Below the pieces are notes generated by a model. That model did no database searches and was not told the origin of the DNA. It saw nothing but the letters and a program-made list of their open reading frames with translations. Positions 1 to 8,856 of a stretch of 36,931 nucleotides of DNA are shown piece after piece (positions within the stretch are counted from its first letter, which is position 1; each line of letters opens with the position of its first letter). Location of the stretch: IMG/VR virus record IMGVR_UViG_3300046368_000671, positions 1 to 36,931 of that record; one strand, written 5' to 3'. Source of the stretch: a virus. Position numbers and translations under genes: made by a program.

Positions 1-903
1 TGCCTTTTTAGGTAAAGTACCTCTTAGTAATGTAGGTTTTAAATCACTACTGTTTAATTTAACTATCTTAAATTCACCATCTTCAAATTTCTTTTCAATT
101 TTAACTTCATAGTATTTGAATTCAAAACTTCCAAAACTTAATGCAGGTTTTACAAATGTTGGTGCTGGAATAAATGGTGCTATACCAAGAGTAGGTCTTA
201 CAGTACCTCTATTGTAATCTATTTGTGGAATTTTAGTATTTCCAAATCCACCTAAACCAAATAGTGGGTTTCTTCGATTACTACCACCAAAGATATTTCC
301 CATAGGAAAGTTTGGTCTGAATCCTACATCCTTACTGAATTTTATTCTATCTTGGAAATCCGCAAGAACTTGGTCATTATCAAAATCTTTTGGAATTACA
401 GGTTTTATTGTTTTTGAGTTTGTTTTTTGTATAGCACTAACTCTATATGTTTCTTTGGCCTGTGATTTATCTCCACCTAAAACAGTTATAGTTTTTGGTG
501 ATAATAATTCTTTTTCAGTAAATTGAAGAACTCCTCTTTTCTTTGAAGTTATCGCCTTACCATCTACTAATACAGAAGAAGATTTACCACCATCTACTTT
601 AATGTTTAGTAAAACAGTTCTACTTTTTTCTTTAACAACAGGTAGTGGCGGTGGATTATAAACACAACTTCCATTATCTCGTGTTGCATTTCTATTATAA
701 TTTTTGGCCTTTGGGTCAGTACATCCTTGTATTACTGTACTACCACCCCCACCTCGTGAGATACTTCCTCCTCCACCTCCATTAAATCTGATATCTTCGA
801 GAAGGACATCTTGCCTACCACGGTCTATTCCATTGTCGAATCCATCATTGAATCCATCATTGAAATTTTCATCGTATATTCCAAATTCTCTTCTTCTAGC
901 CAT
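1..903 (-). CDS. Putative tail/baseplate-associated structural protein, partial (C-terminus outside window)
   Basis: Open reading frame starting with ATG at 903 and running off the left edge without a stop (about 301 residues visible). Its ATG overlaps the TAA of the upstream gene in a TAATG junction, so it belongs to the tail operon. The N-terminus is basic (MARRREF), followed by short FNDG/FDNG repeats, two glycine-rich linkers (residues about 41-58) and one Cys-containing motif, GCTDPKAKNYN...RDNGSC (about 60-81), of a type common in Bacteroidetes extracellular proteins. The same motif occurs twice in the next gene. The remainder is beta-rich with many Gly, Asn and Pro and no recognised catalytic motif. 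Linker-like glycine runs, repeats and position at the end of the baseplate operon suggest a virion surface or fibre-attachment protein; that role is inference. Confidence 0.8.
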   Translation of the reverse strand, partial: MARRREFGIYDENFNDGFNDGFDNGIDRGRQDVLLEDIRFNGGGGGSISRGGGGSTVIQGCTDPKAKNYNRNATRDNGSCVYNPPPLPVVKEKSRTVLLNIKVDGGKSSSVLVDGKAITSKKRGVLQFTEKELLSPKTITVLGGDKSQAKETYRVSAIQKTNSKTIKPVIPKDFDNDQVLADFQDRIKFSKDVGFRPNFPMGNIFGGSNRRNPLFGLGGFGNTKIPQIDYNRGTVRPTLGIAPFIPAPTFVKPALSFGSFEFKYYEVKIEKKFEDGEFKIVKLNSSDLKPTLLRGTLPKKA

Positions 904-2810
904 TATCTTATATTCCTTGTAAGTTCTGCTGGTCTATTAGCCCCACCATATCTAGCATCTACTGATTCAGGTCCATCAAATTCGTTTCGAATGAATTCGA
1001 AAGAACCTCCTCCTCCTCCACCTCCACCACCTCGTGGTGTTGATGCGATAGGAATTATATTTGGAGTTGGTGCTGGTGTTGGTGTAACACTACATGAACC
1101 AAGTCCAGTTGATATCAAACCATTTGGTAAAACTAAACTATTAACTTGAGCACATATTGTTGTAGTTCCACCTGGTTGAATTACACCACTTGTTTTAATA
1201 TTACCAAGTGCATCCTTATACTTAAATGTTAATGGATTGCCTCTATATATAGGAAATGGTCTTTCATCATAATATCTCTCTCCATATCTGATTTCATCAT
1301 ATGGTCCTCTTCCAAAACTATCTCTATTACCAAATCCAGTACCTCGATACTCATCACCAGGATATCTATTCATAAATACAGCAGGTGGTTGTAATACTTT
1401 ACTTCTACTTTGATTCGTTATTTTAAAACTAGCCATTATTGGTTTTGGAACTCGTATCTTAGGAACTTCTCTTACATCACCTTTAAATTTAAATGAACCA
1501 ACATCATGTGTGATGTTAAATGAATCGAATTCAATTCCACTCTTACTTCCACCTGGTTGACCATTTATTTTCCATTTCATTTCTGCCGTTGATGACCAAA
1601 CATAGTATTTAGCTGTTTTAGTTGGATTTACATTTTTATATTCACAACTACCATCATCTTTAGTAGCCTGTGGATTGTAATTTAATGCCGATGAATCTGT
1701 ACATCCCGCTACTTCAATTTCTTCTACCTCTTCAGGATATTTACAAGTACCATTATCTTCTCTTGCTTTTGGATTGTAGTTTAATGCATTTCTATCCATA
1801 CACCCTCTAATAACAGCATCAACTTTATTTGGTTCAGTTGATTTATATATGTTATCAGAAACAGATGATTTTAATATCTGTTTTACCTCATCAAAAGTTA
1901 CTTGTTGTTCTGGTGTTAATTCGTTTTGTTCTTGTATATTTCTTTTTGGTAAATAAAATTCAATTACATTTCCAAGTGATTGTTCAATTACAAGATTAAT
2001 ATCATCTATTGATAATTGAATCACATCTAATTGATTTGTGGGTTTACCATAATTTAAATCAAATATATTCCACTGTCTATCATCAATAAAATATTCTATC
2101 GATTCAATAAACTTTTCTCTAATTCTATTGATAAGAAGTTCTACACTATCTATTTTAAATTCTTTTCTTATCAATCCATGGTATATTTCAGTATCCTTTT
2201 GTTTACCTTTTATTCTTGAAAAGAAATCTAAAACCTTTTTTGTTGTAATATTTTGAATATATTGTTTAGCATAATATATAGTATCATCTCTAAACTGTTT
2301 TTCTTCAGTAAAGGTTTCATATCTTTTTTCTAAATCAAGATTTGGATTGTTTGAATTCTTAATCGGTAATACTCTTATTTCTGTTCTACTCGGTGATATC
2401 TCATGAATCCAAAGTTTATCAGTATCACTATTTTCTTTACCAGCTCTTCTGTTAAGTAAGGTTACTTGAGTTTTAAATATTCCACTTGAGTACCCAGCCT
2501 CTCTAATTAGTTTTTCAATATCAACTATAAATTCTGAGGCTCCATTTAGTTTTTTAGTAAAGTTATTTTCAGAAATTATAAAGTACTCTGATATATTTTT
2601 TTCATCTAAACTTATATATCTTACTAATTTACCATCTTCACCTTGAGGCAATTGATTCTCTGATGCATCAAATAATATGAATTCAATCATATCTGCATTA
2701 CCAAGACCAAAGTAAGATTTACCGATTTCTTTCTCGAAGATTTTTCTATCTTCAGATTCAACCTTATATCCTCTTCTTTCTATTATGTCTTTGAATCCCT
2801 TAATTGCCAT
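903..2810 (-). CDS. Large putative baseplate/tail structural protein with two GC(T/M)D-type Cys motifs and poly-Gly tract
   Basis: 635 residues. The first ~300 residues look like a globular phage structural domain, including a segment reading IHEISPSRTEIRVLPI (about 147-162) that resembles structural proteins of marine T4-like phages (from memory, unverified). Residues about 350-410 hold two tandem Cys motifs, GCMDRNALNYNP...DNGTC and GCTDSSALNYNP...DDGSC. A Tyr/Arg/Gly-rich stretch (RYGERYYDERP) follows, and near the C-terminus there is an uninterrupted run of nine glycines. The start overlaps the end of the upstream gene by 11 nt and the stop forms TAATG with the downstream gene, so translation is probably coupled. 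No enzymatic motif is visible. Best guess is a baseplate-peripheral or fibre-connector protein; the precise T4 counterpart is unknown. Confidence 0.8.
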   Translation of the reverse strand: MAIKGFKDIIERRGYKVESEDRKIFEKEIGKSYFGLGNADMIEFILFDASENQLPQGEDGKLVRYISLDEKNISEYFIISENNFTKKLNGASEFIVDIEKLIREAGYSSGIFKTQVTLLNRRAGKENSDTDKLWIHEISPSRTEIRVLPIKNSNNPNLDLEKRYETFTEEKQFRDDTIYYAKQYIQNITTKKVLDFFSRIKGKQKDTEIYHGLIRKEFKIDSVELLINRIREKFIESIEYFIDDRQWNIFDLNYGKPTNQLDVIQLSIDDINLVIEQSLGNVIEFYLPKRNIQEQNELTPEQQVTFDEVKQILKSSVSDNIYKSTEPNKVDAVIRGCMDRNALNYNPKAREDNGTCKYPEEVEEIEVAGCTDSSALNYNPQATKDDGSCEYKNVNPTKTAKYYVWSSTAEMKWKINGQPGGSKSGIEFDSFNITHDVGSFKFKGDVREVPKIRVPKPIMASFKITNQSRSKVLQPPAVFMNRYPGDEYRGTGFGNRDSFGRGPYDEIRYGERYYDERPFPIYRGNPLTFKYKDALGNIKTSGVIQPGGTTTICAQVNSLVLPNGLISTGLGSCSVTPTPAPTPNIIPIASTPRGGGGGGGGGSFEFIRNEFDGPESVDARYGGANRPAELTRNIR

Positions 2811-4050
2811 TTCTTGCTTCCAAATATTTTAATACCTTATATCTTCGTTCTCCACCAAAGTTATCATATACAAACTTACTAAATCCATTTCCAAATATAG
2901 TATGTATCAATTTACCAATCCAAATTCGTTTTTGATTTACCTTAACTCCCATTTGGTCTGCCATCCATGCACACCAATATTTAGAAAGACCATGATAAAA
3001 CATATCAATTAAAATATGATTTGGATTTTTCTTCATCCATTCAACAATTGGTCTTGACCACATCATATAACCAACTACTAATCGTGGGTCTTTGATAAAC
3101 ATCATATCACCCCAATCCTCATCGGCCTTATATATTTCATAAGGTATATATCCTTGATTGTATAATTCTACACAAATAATCTTTTTCTTTTTAGAATTTG
3201 CAGCAGATGATGCTGTTGCCTGAGCTGCCTGAACTTGTTGATTAGCTGCCTTTATTTGTTGTTCTGCAATTGCTCTGTTAGATTCAATAGTTGCTTGTAG
3301 TGTTTCATTTGCACCTTGTAAAGATTTTACAATTTGTTTTTCTGATTCTAATTGAGATGCAAGTGTTTCCTTTTGTGCACCCAATCCTCTTACTTGAGCA
3401 GTCATAGATACTCTTTCTATACCTTCCTTAGTTCCTTTTAAAACAGCATTTTGAAAGTCTGCTAATAGAACTTCAAATCTATTTTTTAAAGCTTCAAATT
3501 CTGCCTGAGAGGTTCTTAATTGTTCTTGTGCTGAACGAACTTCACTTTCTAAACTATTTACATTAGTTTCTAAAGTTGCTATATCTCTTAAGTATTCAGC
3601 GTTTGTTAGTTCAAGTCTACGAATTTGTTCGTTAAGATTTTGTATCTCATCTAACTTTGTCTCATACTTATCATATTTAATATATCTACCTTTTGATGGT
3701 TTTTCTTCTTTGATTAACTCATCAACTTCAATATCAACAGCCTTTTTTAATTCTTCTTCATTATAATAAGGTCTTTCAAGTGTAGAAGAAGTTTCTCCAC
3801 TAAAAGAAGTTTGTTCAATGTTTTCTTCTTCAATTGGTTCTATTAAATCACTTTTTAATTTAGGTTCTTTAATCTTACCTCTAATTGGTTCTTGACCATA
3901 TGGTTTTGATGGTTTTAATTTTATTTGACTTGGTTTTACTTCCTTACCATCTTTTTTGAGCACACGAATTTTATCAGAGGAATCTCTCTTAATAGCCTTT
4001 GAACCCTTTTTAACAAGTTCATCTATTCTAAACTTATCTCGTAAACTCAT
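2800..4050 (-). CDS. Coiled-coil tail protein with a conserved C-terminal domain
   Basis: 416 residues in three parts. Residues 1-120 are Lys/Glu-rich and probably disordered. About 125-290 form a long heptad-rich coiled coil (repeated Leu, Glu, Gln and Ala, ending in an Ala/Gln-rich stretch). About 290-416 are a compact Trp/Tyr-rich domain starting KKKKIICVELYNQGYIP and containing WGDMMF, GYMMWSRPIVEWMKK and KYWCAWMADQMG. From memory, a C-terminal domain of this type (ICxxL/MYxQGYxP, GYxxWxxP) recurs in phage tail proteins, but its function is not known to me. The gene begins 2 nt after the DNRLRE-like gene and overlaps the next by 11 nt. Coiled coil plus terminal domain suggests an elongated fibre-like or tail-tip protein; that is inference. 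Confidence 0.8.
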   Translation of the reverse strand: MSLRDKFRIDELVKKGSKAIKRDSSDKIRVLKKDGKEVKPSQIKLKPSKPYGQEPIRGKIKEPKLKSDLIEPIEEENIEQTSFSGETSSTLERPYYNEEELKKAVDIEVDELIKEEKPSKGRYIKYDKYETKLDEIQNLNEQIRRLELTNAEYLRDIATLETNVNSLESEVRSAQEQLRTSQAEFEALKNRFEVLLADFQNAVLKGTKEGIERVSMTAQVRGLGAQKETLASQLESEKQIVKSLQGANETLQATIESNRAIAEQQIKAANQQVQAAQATASSAANSKKKKIICVELYNQGYIPYEIYKADEDWGDMMFIKDPRLVVGYMMWSRPIVEWMKKNPNHILIDMFYHGLSKYWCAWMADQMGVKVNQKRIWIGKLIHTIFGNGFSKFVYDNFGGERRYKVLKYLEARNGN

Positions 4051-4051
4051 G

Positions 4052-5113
4052 TTATTTCTCTACTGTAAATGTTAAATCTTTATCTTTAAAATATTCTATA
4101 ACACCACTTCTATTTACTTTTATTTCAATATAATAATCTCTATTATATTCCCAATTTGTTAAATTTAATTTAAAGTAGTTACCACTCGAATCACAACTTA
4201 CTTTTGTAAAGTTTGAGAATGGTACAATTATCTCATCTGTTACAACATCTCTAATTTGATAATGTGTTGTTGATGGTAAATATTTTACATCTTGATAAGA
4301 AAATGTATTGGTGTATGTTTTAAGAGGATATTTTTCTCTTCCATAAACTCTAATCGTAGGTTTACTTGCTAGTTTATATCTACTCTTCAATCTTTTAAAT
4401 GTTACTATGATATCATCCGAAGTTAATTCTGTTAAAGAACCAGTAGAGAAAGATGAATCATCCCAACCAATTCTAACTTTAGGTTGGTATATTGTATTTG
4501 TTTCTTTTGAAAAGAACTTTAATTGACCATAATCTTCAGTATCATTTTCTAAAGATGATGTGTACTTTAATATAAATCCTTCATTTGGTAATGTTCCACC
4601 AACCCACTCATCCATAGTACCTTTGATATCCATTTCGATATCAGCTGATTCATATGAAAAAGATTGTGTTGAATATGAACCTGTGAACCATGTTCCTCCT
4701 TTACCATTGAAAGAACCAGTTGTATCAGATGAATGATTATTAAGTGATAACCAATTCTGTCCTGTTCTTACCGAGTTCCAAGATACACCATCAGTAGATA
4801 TTTCATCAAACCTTGTTCCAATTCCCATATCCCACGATTGTGTTACTGCATATGCATATATCGTGTAATCAACTGGTATTTCTGATGTTTCACATTCACG
4901 AAGAATTAATTCAGCTGAAGTCATTGTTACCTCACCACTTGATATTGATTGAGAAAGTGGAGTAGTTTCAAACTTAATTAAACTATGAGCAATATCTTTC
5001 AAACTACCATAGTAAGTTTTAGATACTTCTAATATTTCATCTAAACCTGTATTCTGTGTTGGTTGTTGTAAATAGATTGTTGAATCTTTTGATGCTGTTA
5101 AAAAGTAATACAT
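4052..5113 (-). CDS. Tail protein with DNRLRE-like N-terminal domain
   Basis: 353 residues. The N-terminal ~200 residues match the pattern of DNRLRE-type beta-sandwich domains: an opening DSTIYL strand, a Gly/Asp-rich loop, a LIKFETTPL strand where the family has 'RSLIKFDLS', then SAELILRE and a WDMGIG/WFTGSY region. Such modules usually act as extracellular or virion carbohydrate- or surface-associated domains. The second half is beta-rich (KPTIRVYGREKYPL; WEYNRDYYIEIKVN) and ends in FTVEK. The ATG overlaps the TAA of the gp6-like gene by one base. Placement directly after the baseplate wedge gene suggests a baseplate-attached decoration or a short-fibre component. Domain assignment is moderate confidence by eye; a profile search would settle it. 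Confidence 0.75.
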   Translation of the reverse strand: MYYFLTASKDSTIYLQQPTQNTGLDEILEVSKTYYGSLKDIAHSLIKFETTPLSQSISSGEVTMTSAELILRECETSEIPVDYTIYAYAVTQSWDMGIGTRFDEISTDGVSWNSVRTGQNWLSLNNHSSDTTGSFNGKGGTWFTGSYSTQSFSYESADIEMDIKGTMDEWVGGTLPNEGFILKYTSSLENDTEDYGQLKFFSKETNTIYQPKVRIGWDDSSFSTGSLTELTSDDIIVTFKRLKSRYKLASKPTIRVYGREKYPLKTYTNTFSYQDVKYLPSTTHYQIRDVVTDEIIVPFSNFTKVSCDSSGNYFKLNLTNWEYNRDYYIEIKVNRSGVIEYFKDKDLTFTVEK

Positions 5114-7128
5114 TATACAACCCTCCCTTTTATATCCTTGTTAGGAAATTTAACTTCGAAAACAGAAGGGTCTAATGATGGATACACCATCTTACCTTTT
5201 GTTGCTCCTTGTATATCATACGAATGTTCAGAGTACTGTCCTAAACATTTATTAATAATTTCACATTTAGGTACTGATTGAACTCCTTCTACATTTGCTA
5301 TTAAGATTTCAACTTCTGAAATGTTAATAGGCATATTGAATGTCCAATTATCTATATTAAAATATTCTTTTAATCCATTGATACATTTTGTTAAAACTTC
5401 TCTTTTATTATATCCACCATAAACTCTTATTTCAAAATCCAATCCTATGTTGATAACAAATCCATCAATTAAGTTTATACCATCTGTTAGTAATCTATAT
5501 TCACTTAAGTATGTTTTCAAGTTTTCTTTTACAGCTCTGTTTAAAGATGTTAGATACTTACTTGAATTATATCCAAGAACATATAAGTTAATAGCAAATG
5601 GATTATTCTTTTCATTAATATTATTTTTCTTACCAGATAAGAATGTTCTAACCTCATCTTTTATTTCTTGTTCAGTTGAGTTTGATTCTTTTAATGATTG
5701 TACCAATCCTGCAAATTCTTCAAGAGAATCAGGATTATTTAATATTGAACTTGGTGAATTATTATCTAACTCACCATCTGGTGCACAATAAGCTTTAGCA
5801 ACACCACCAAACTTTGGAGGTAATGAAAGTGCTCTTACAACATAATCTTTTCTTGTTACTGCTCTATTTTGTGAACCGAAGTTTGCAAGTGAGTTTTCTC
5901 TAATCTCATCGATAGTTTCAGAACCTCTACCACCAGTTGCTGGCATTTCATTATCAACCGCAACAGAAGATTTCATTCTGTTATATAAAGTTAAATCATC
6001 TCCTACAAATGTTTTTACATCATCATCAAATTCTATTCTTTGAATAGTTGTAAGTTCACCCTTACCAACATTTGATTCTACTCCACCACCAATTAAATAT
6101 GAAACAGTAAATTCTCCAGTCGGTGCCTGTCCATATGTTTTTGTTTTTAAAAAGTTTGATGGGTCAAATGAAGAACCCAATCTATCAATAGATGAGTTTA
6201 ACCCCAATCCTACATTTTTAAAATTAGGAATTAGTGTTTCATCATTAGTTGAAGTACCTCCACCAAATACTATTGTTGTTGTATTATCACCATTTACTTT
6301 TGTAGTGAATCTTCTCGATGTTTTAACTAATTGTAAAACATTTGATACTGAATCTTTAAATTGTGAAAGGTCTTTATCTTTTTGTTCTGATATAGGATAA
6401 TCAACATATACCATTTCTTGTGCAAGGTAAGGTACTTGATACCACTTATTACCATTTGAATCTCTTACATCGTAAATATCAATTACATTTGTATCTGCTA
6501 TTTCTAATTTTGAAAAGTTATTTGGTGTACTACCAAAATTAAAAGATACTTCTCTTAACTCTGCAGATAATGCATTTACTTTTTTCTTTATAAGATATTG
6601 AGTAGGTTCACCACCAGAATCTCTTTCATATATTGTAATCTCTCTATCAGTTTCATCATTAAAATCTACCAACTCACTTGTTCTAAATTGAGTACTTGTT
6701 TTGGAAGATTCGATTACCATACCTTCTTTTATTCTTAAGTAAAAATCAGAATCGGGTCTGTTTTCTTCTCCTGTTCCAGTAGATGGTACTAACTGATAAA
6801 CAGTTACTTCACATAAAGCGGGTGAAGTTGTTTTCGGTTTATATCCTAAGTATTGTGCTAATGCTATAACATTTTCTTTATCTTCTGCATATAACATTAA
6901 AGATTCTTTTAAAGAATCATCTGTATAGTAAGAAAGAATATCACCAACATACGAAGCCATTTCTATGAACATCATACCTGGTGATGTTTCATTAAAATCA
7001 GAATAACTTTTTGGGAAATATGTTTTAGCGTACTCAATTAAGTTTCCTCTAAATTGAGAGAAATCTTTAGCAAGATATTTTATATTTCTTCCGTTATTAC
7101 TTTTAAAGTTTGCTGAATTTAATGCCAT
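5113..7128 (-). CDS. 6: Baseplate wedge protein, T4 gp6-like
   Basis: 671 residues, close to T4 gp6 (660). The N-terminus (AKDFSQFRGNLIEYAKTYFP, then DFNETSPGMMFIEMASYVGD and LSYYTDDSLKES) is the typical gp6 opening, followed by ALAQYLGYKPKTTSPA. The middle has the baseplate-J-like portion, with NSLANFGSQNRAVTRKDYVV at about 410-430. The C-terminus reads NMPINISEVEILIANVEGV, as in gp6 homologues. gp6 dimers link baseplate wedges and contact gp25 and gp53 in T4. Here the gene follows gp25 directly (ATG at 7128, gp25 stop at 7130). Recognition is strong on these motifs; start and stop fit both neighbours. Confidence 0.95.
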   Translation of the reverse strand: MALNSANFKSNNGRNIKYLAKDFSQFRGNLIEYAKTYFPKSYSDFNETSPGMMFIEMASYVGDILSYYTDDSLKESLMLYAEDKENVIALAQYLGYKPKTTSPALCEVTVYQLVPSTGTGEENRPDSDFYLRIKEGMVIESSKTSTQFRTSELVDFNDETDREITIYERDSGGEPTQYLIKKKVNALSAELREVSFNFGSTPNNFSKLEIADTNVIDIYDVRDSNGNKWYQVPYLAQEMVYVDYPISEQKDKDLSQFKDSVSNVLQLVKTSRRFTTKVNGDNTTTIVFGGGTSTNDETLIPNFKNVGLGLNSSIDRLGSSFDPSNFLKTKTYGQAPTGEFTVSYLIGGGVESNVGKGELTTIQRIEFDDDVKTFVGDDLTLYNRMKSSVAVDNEMPATGGRGSETIDEIRENSLANFGSQNRAVTRKDYVVRALSLPPKFGGVAKAYCAPDGELDNNSPSSILNNPDSLEEFAGLVQSLKESNSTEQEIKDEVRTFLSGKKNNINEKNNPFAINLYVLGYNSSKYLTSLNRAVKENLKTYLSEYRLLTDGINLIDGFVINIGLDFEIRVYGGYNKREVLTKCINGLKEYFNIDNWTFNMPINISEVEILIANVEGVQSVPKCEIINKCLGQYSEHSYDIQGATKGKMVYPSLDPSVFEVKFPNKDIKGRVV

Positions 7129-7129
7129 C

Positions 7130-7567
7130 TTAATTTGTTCCTTGTACTGTAAATGTTAATTCTTGTAAATCAATTTGATTACCAACAGTAAACTCTAAAC
7201 TTAAGTTTACCCTATTTTGGTCTTTCAATTCGTTTGTCATTTCTACATCAATATTTTTAATAGAAATATATGGTAACCAATAATTAACATTTTTGGTTAT
7301 TGTTTCTTGTATCTTTTGTTCAAAAGTATCATCAATCTGTTCAAATAATAAAGATTGTAATCCTGTTCCGAAGTTTGGTTGCATTATTCTCTCACCTTTT
7401 TTAGTAAGTAAAAGATTCTTTAAATTTGATTTAGCTTGTTCATAAGAAGTAAATGCTTGTTCAAAAAATCCAGTTTCACCATTCTTTATAGGCAATGTAA
7501 TACCATATGCAAAAGAATCAAAATCTTCTGTATCTTTCAGTACCTTTCTACCGATTACATATGCCAT
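7130..7567 (-). CDS. 25: Baseplate wedge protein, T4 gp25-like
   Basis: 145 residues, the usual gp25 size (T4 132). Family hallmarks are visible: DSFAYGITLPI near the N-terminus, then SYEQAKSNLKNLLLTKKGERIMQPNFGTGLQSLLFEQ, where the central 'ER.m.PdFG.gl..llFe' signature of the gp25/W family is clear, and a C-terminal beta-rich tail ending FTVQGTN. gp25 forms the sheath-polymerisation platform of contractile tails together with gp6 and gp53. The start is supported by a strong Shine-Dalgarno AGGAG (7575-7579), seven bases before the ATG. It is preceded by a 24-codon membrane micro-ORF and followed directly by gene 6. Confidence 0.95.
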   Translation of the reverse strand: MAYVIGRKVLKDTEDFDSFAYGITLPIKNGETGFFEQAFTSYEQAKSNLKNLLLTKKGERIMQPNFGTGLQSLLFEQIDDTFEQKIQETITKNVNYWLPYISIKNIDVEMTNELKDQNRVNLSLEFTVGNQIDLQELTFTVQGTN

Positions 7568-7574
7568 ATCATTT

Positions 7575-7579
7575 CTCCT
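7575..7579 (-). promoter_or_regulatory. Shine-Dalgarno site of gene 25
   Basis: AGGAG on the minus strand seven bases before the gene 25 ATG. Strong SD sites are rare in this window; most genes start by overlap with the upstream stop. Confidence 0.75.
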
Positions 7580-7652
7580 ATTTAAATAAGTTTTGGATTA
7601 TAGTGATTATTAAAATAATTCCCATTACCACTATAATCAATCCACTTACCAT
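7578..7652 (-). CDS. 24-residue predicted single-span membrane micropeptide
   Basis: Short frame beginning with ATG at 7652 that shares one base with the TAA of the upstream gene (TAATG), and ending TAG at 7578 just inside the SD of gene 25. Translation is MVSGLIIVVMGIILIITIIQ followed by NLFK: a hydrophobic helix of about 18 residues with a charged tail, the composition of a single transmembrane span. Evidence for being real is the exact TAATG coupling seen at many true junctions in this genome, the fact that it fills an otherwise unexplained 84-nt gap inside a tight structural operon, and the coherent membrane-helix composition. Function unknown. It may be only a translational coupler or chance in AT-rich DNA. 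Confidence 0.45.
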   Translation of the reverse strand: MVSGLIIVVMGIILIITIIQNLFK

Positions 7653-8242
7653 TATCTCTTAAACTTTTTTACAAGTTCGGAATTATCTCTGTTTAAAATT
7701 CTATCTAAACCAGGTAATCCTGTTTTTACTCCAAGGCCTGTTTTACTAACACTACCTTGGTTTACACTACCATAACCCATTTGTGCAGCCATATTTGCTC
7801 TCATACCTTCCACTCCAGCACCAGCACCTTGTTCTGTAAAGGTAACTGTTTTATCCATACTTTCTTGGATAGGTTGTTGGGGTAACTTATCTAATACAGA
7901 TTTAGTACCACCAGCTCCACCTTGTCTCTGTTCTTTTGTAAATGGTTTTGTATTATTCAATACTTCATTTAAAACAGAATTTTTAGTAAATTGTTTTTTT
8001 GGTGCTTGTCTTTGTTCCTGTAATGCAAGTTCTGCCTGTTCAAATGGGTCTACCTCATTCACTAACTGTGGAACTTGCGTAGAGGGAACGCTGACTACAC
8101 CTCCCTTCTCCTCTGCTAATCGTTTCTTAACTTCCTCTTCCAATATCTTTGGAAAGGTTTTAGTAAGAAACCTCTCATGTTTTTTAGCAACTTCTGCCTC
8201 AACAATGGTTTTGATAACTTTTACTAATTGTTTTGAATCCAT
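7652..8242 (-). CDS. Hypothetical protein of the baseplate module, charged N-terminal helix
   Basis: 196 residues. The N-terminus (MDSKQLVKVIKTIVEAEVAK, then LTKTFPKILEEEVKKRLAEE) is a long amphipathic helix. The middle is Gln/Pro-rich with low complexity, and the C-terminus contains a Gly/Ala-rich stretch (QGAGAGVEGMRANMAAQMGYG) and ends GLPGLDRILNRDN...KKFKR. From memory, a similar 'KQLVKVIKTxVEAEVAK' opening occurs in unannotated proteins next to baseplate genes in other marine T4-like phages, so it is probably a conserved structural or assembly factor. It is the first gene after a candidate late promoter (8267-8275) and is coupled by TAATG to the micropeptide and gene 25. No function can be assigned from sequence. 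Confidence 0.75.
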   Translation of the reverse strand: MDSKQLVKVIKTIVEAEVAKKHERFLTKTFPKILEEEVKKRLAEEKGGVVSVPSTQVPQLVNEVDPFEQAELALQEQRQAPKKQFTKNSVLNEVLNNTKPFTKEQRQGGAGGTKSVLDKLPQQPIQESMDKTVTFTEQGAGAGVEGMRANMAAQMGYGSVNQGSVSKTGLGVKTGLPGLDRILNRDNSELVKKFKR

Positions 8243-8266
8243 TTTATTTAATTTAGTTTATCTTAA

Positions 8267-8275
8267 TATAAATAT
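8267..8275 (-). promoter_or_regulatory. Candidate late promoter element ATATTTATA
   Basis: Minus strand reads ATATTTATA, with its 3' end 25 nt upstream of the ATG at 8242. The same nonamer lies 23-25 nt upstream of the starts at 10505 and 30054, and no TTG sits at the -33 distance in any of the three. A -10-only element is what a gp55-type late sigma would recognise. Inference. Confidence 0.4.
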
Positions 8276-8288
8276 ATTATTATCAATT

Positions 8289-8852
8289 TTATGGTATTGT
8301 AAATCCCGTCCAAGTTAAGATACCAGGTGCAGGTGGTATAAGTGGGAATCCTGGATACATTGATATTGTTATGTATAATCCACTAACTGTTGTAAGATGC
8401 ATTTGCATTGCCATTATCAATCTATCCAAAAACATATTAATATCAGTAGTAGGTATTAGTGGGCCGACCGGTGTCCAAGTACCAGGGTTTAAAGTAAAGG
8501 CAGCGGTTGATGTTATATTTTGTATTGCACCAATTGATGGTATAATTGGTGGTATTCCTGTCAATAGTGTTGCACCTGTCCAATAACCAACACATCCCTT
8601 TCCAATATCATCTATAAAATTATGATAACCACTTTTCTTACTTAGTGCTTTAGCACAAGCTAGTGTTACCAAAATCTTCATTAAAGATTTGTTCGGACTA
8701 GAAAGTGGGATATTGTTTATAGTTTGCATTCCACTACGAGCCGCTATATCATATTCATCGGTAATTTTTTTCGCAAAGTCTTTATATGAATCTATACCTT
8801 CAGGTCGATTCATGTACATAAACATATTTGATTTAAATAAAGCAAATGACAT
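8289..8852 (-). CDS. Hypothetical tail/baseplate protein, hydrophobic C-terminal half
   Basis: 187 residues. The N-terminal third is soluble-looking (RPEGIDSYKDFAKKITDEYD, then AARSGMQTINNIPL). The rest is rich in Ile, Pro, Gly and Thr with few charges (GIPPIIPSIGAIQNITST; GPLIPTTDINMFLDRLIMAM; PGFPLIPPAPGILTWTGFTIP). This is not a typical transmembrane pattern because prolines interrupt every run; it resembles beta-structured virion proteins. It lies 4 nt after the gp5-like hub/spike gene and before the candidate late promoter of the next unit, so it is probably a structural partner of the hub or tail tube. The AUG at 8852 is the only good start. I do not recognise the family. Confidence 0.75.
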   Translation of the reverse strand: MSFALFKSNMFMYMNRPEGIDSYKDFAKKITDEYDIAARSGMQTINNIPLSSPNKSLMKILVTLACAKALSKKSGYHNFIDDIGKGCVGYWTGATLLTGIPPIIPSIGAIQNITSTAAFTLNPGTWTPVGPLIPTTDINMFLDRLIMAMQMHLTTVSGLYITISMYPGFPLIPPAPGILTWTGFTIP

Positions 8853-8856
8853 TAGT

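Noticed and set aside
704-1149. Plus-strand proline-rich frames opposite the tail genes
   Set aside because: They are antisense to glycine-rich codons (GGT/GGA read as proline) of well-supported minus-strand genes and have no start context.
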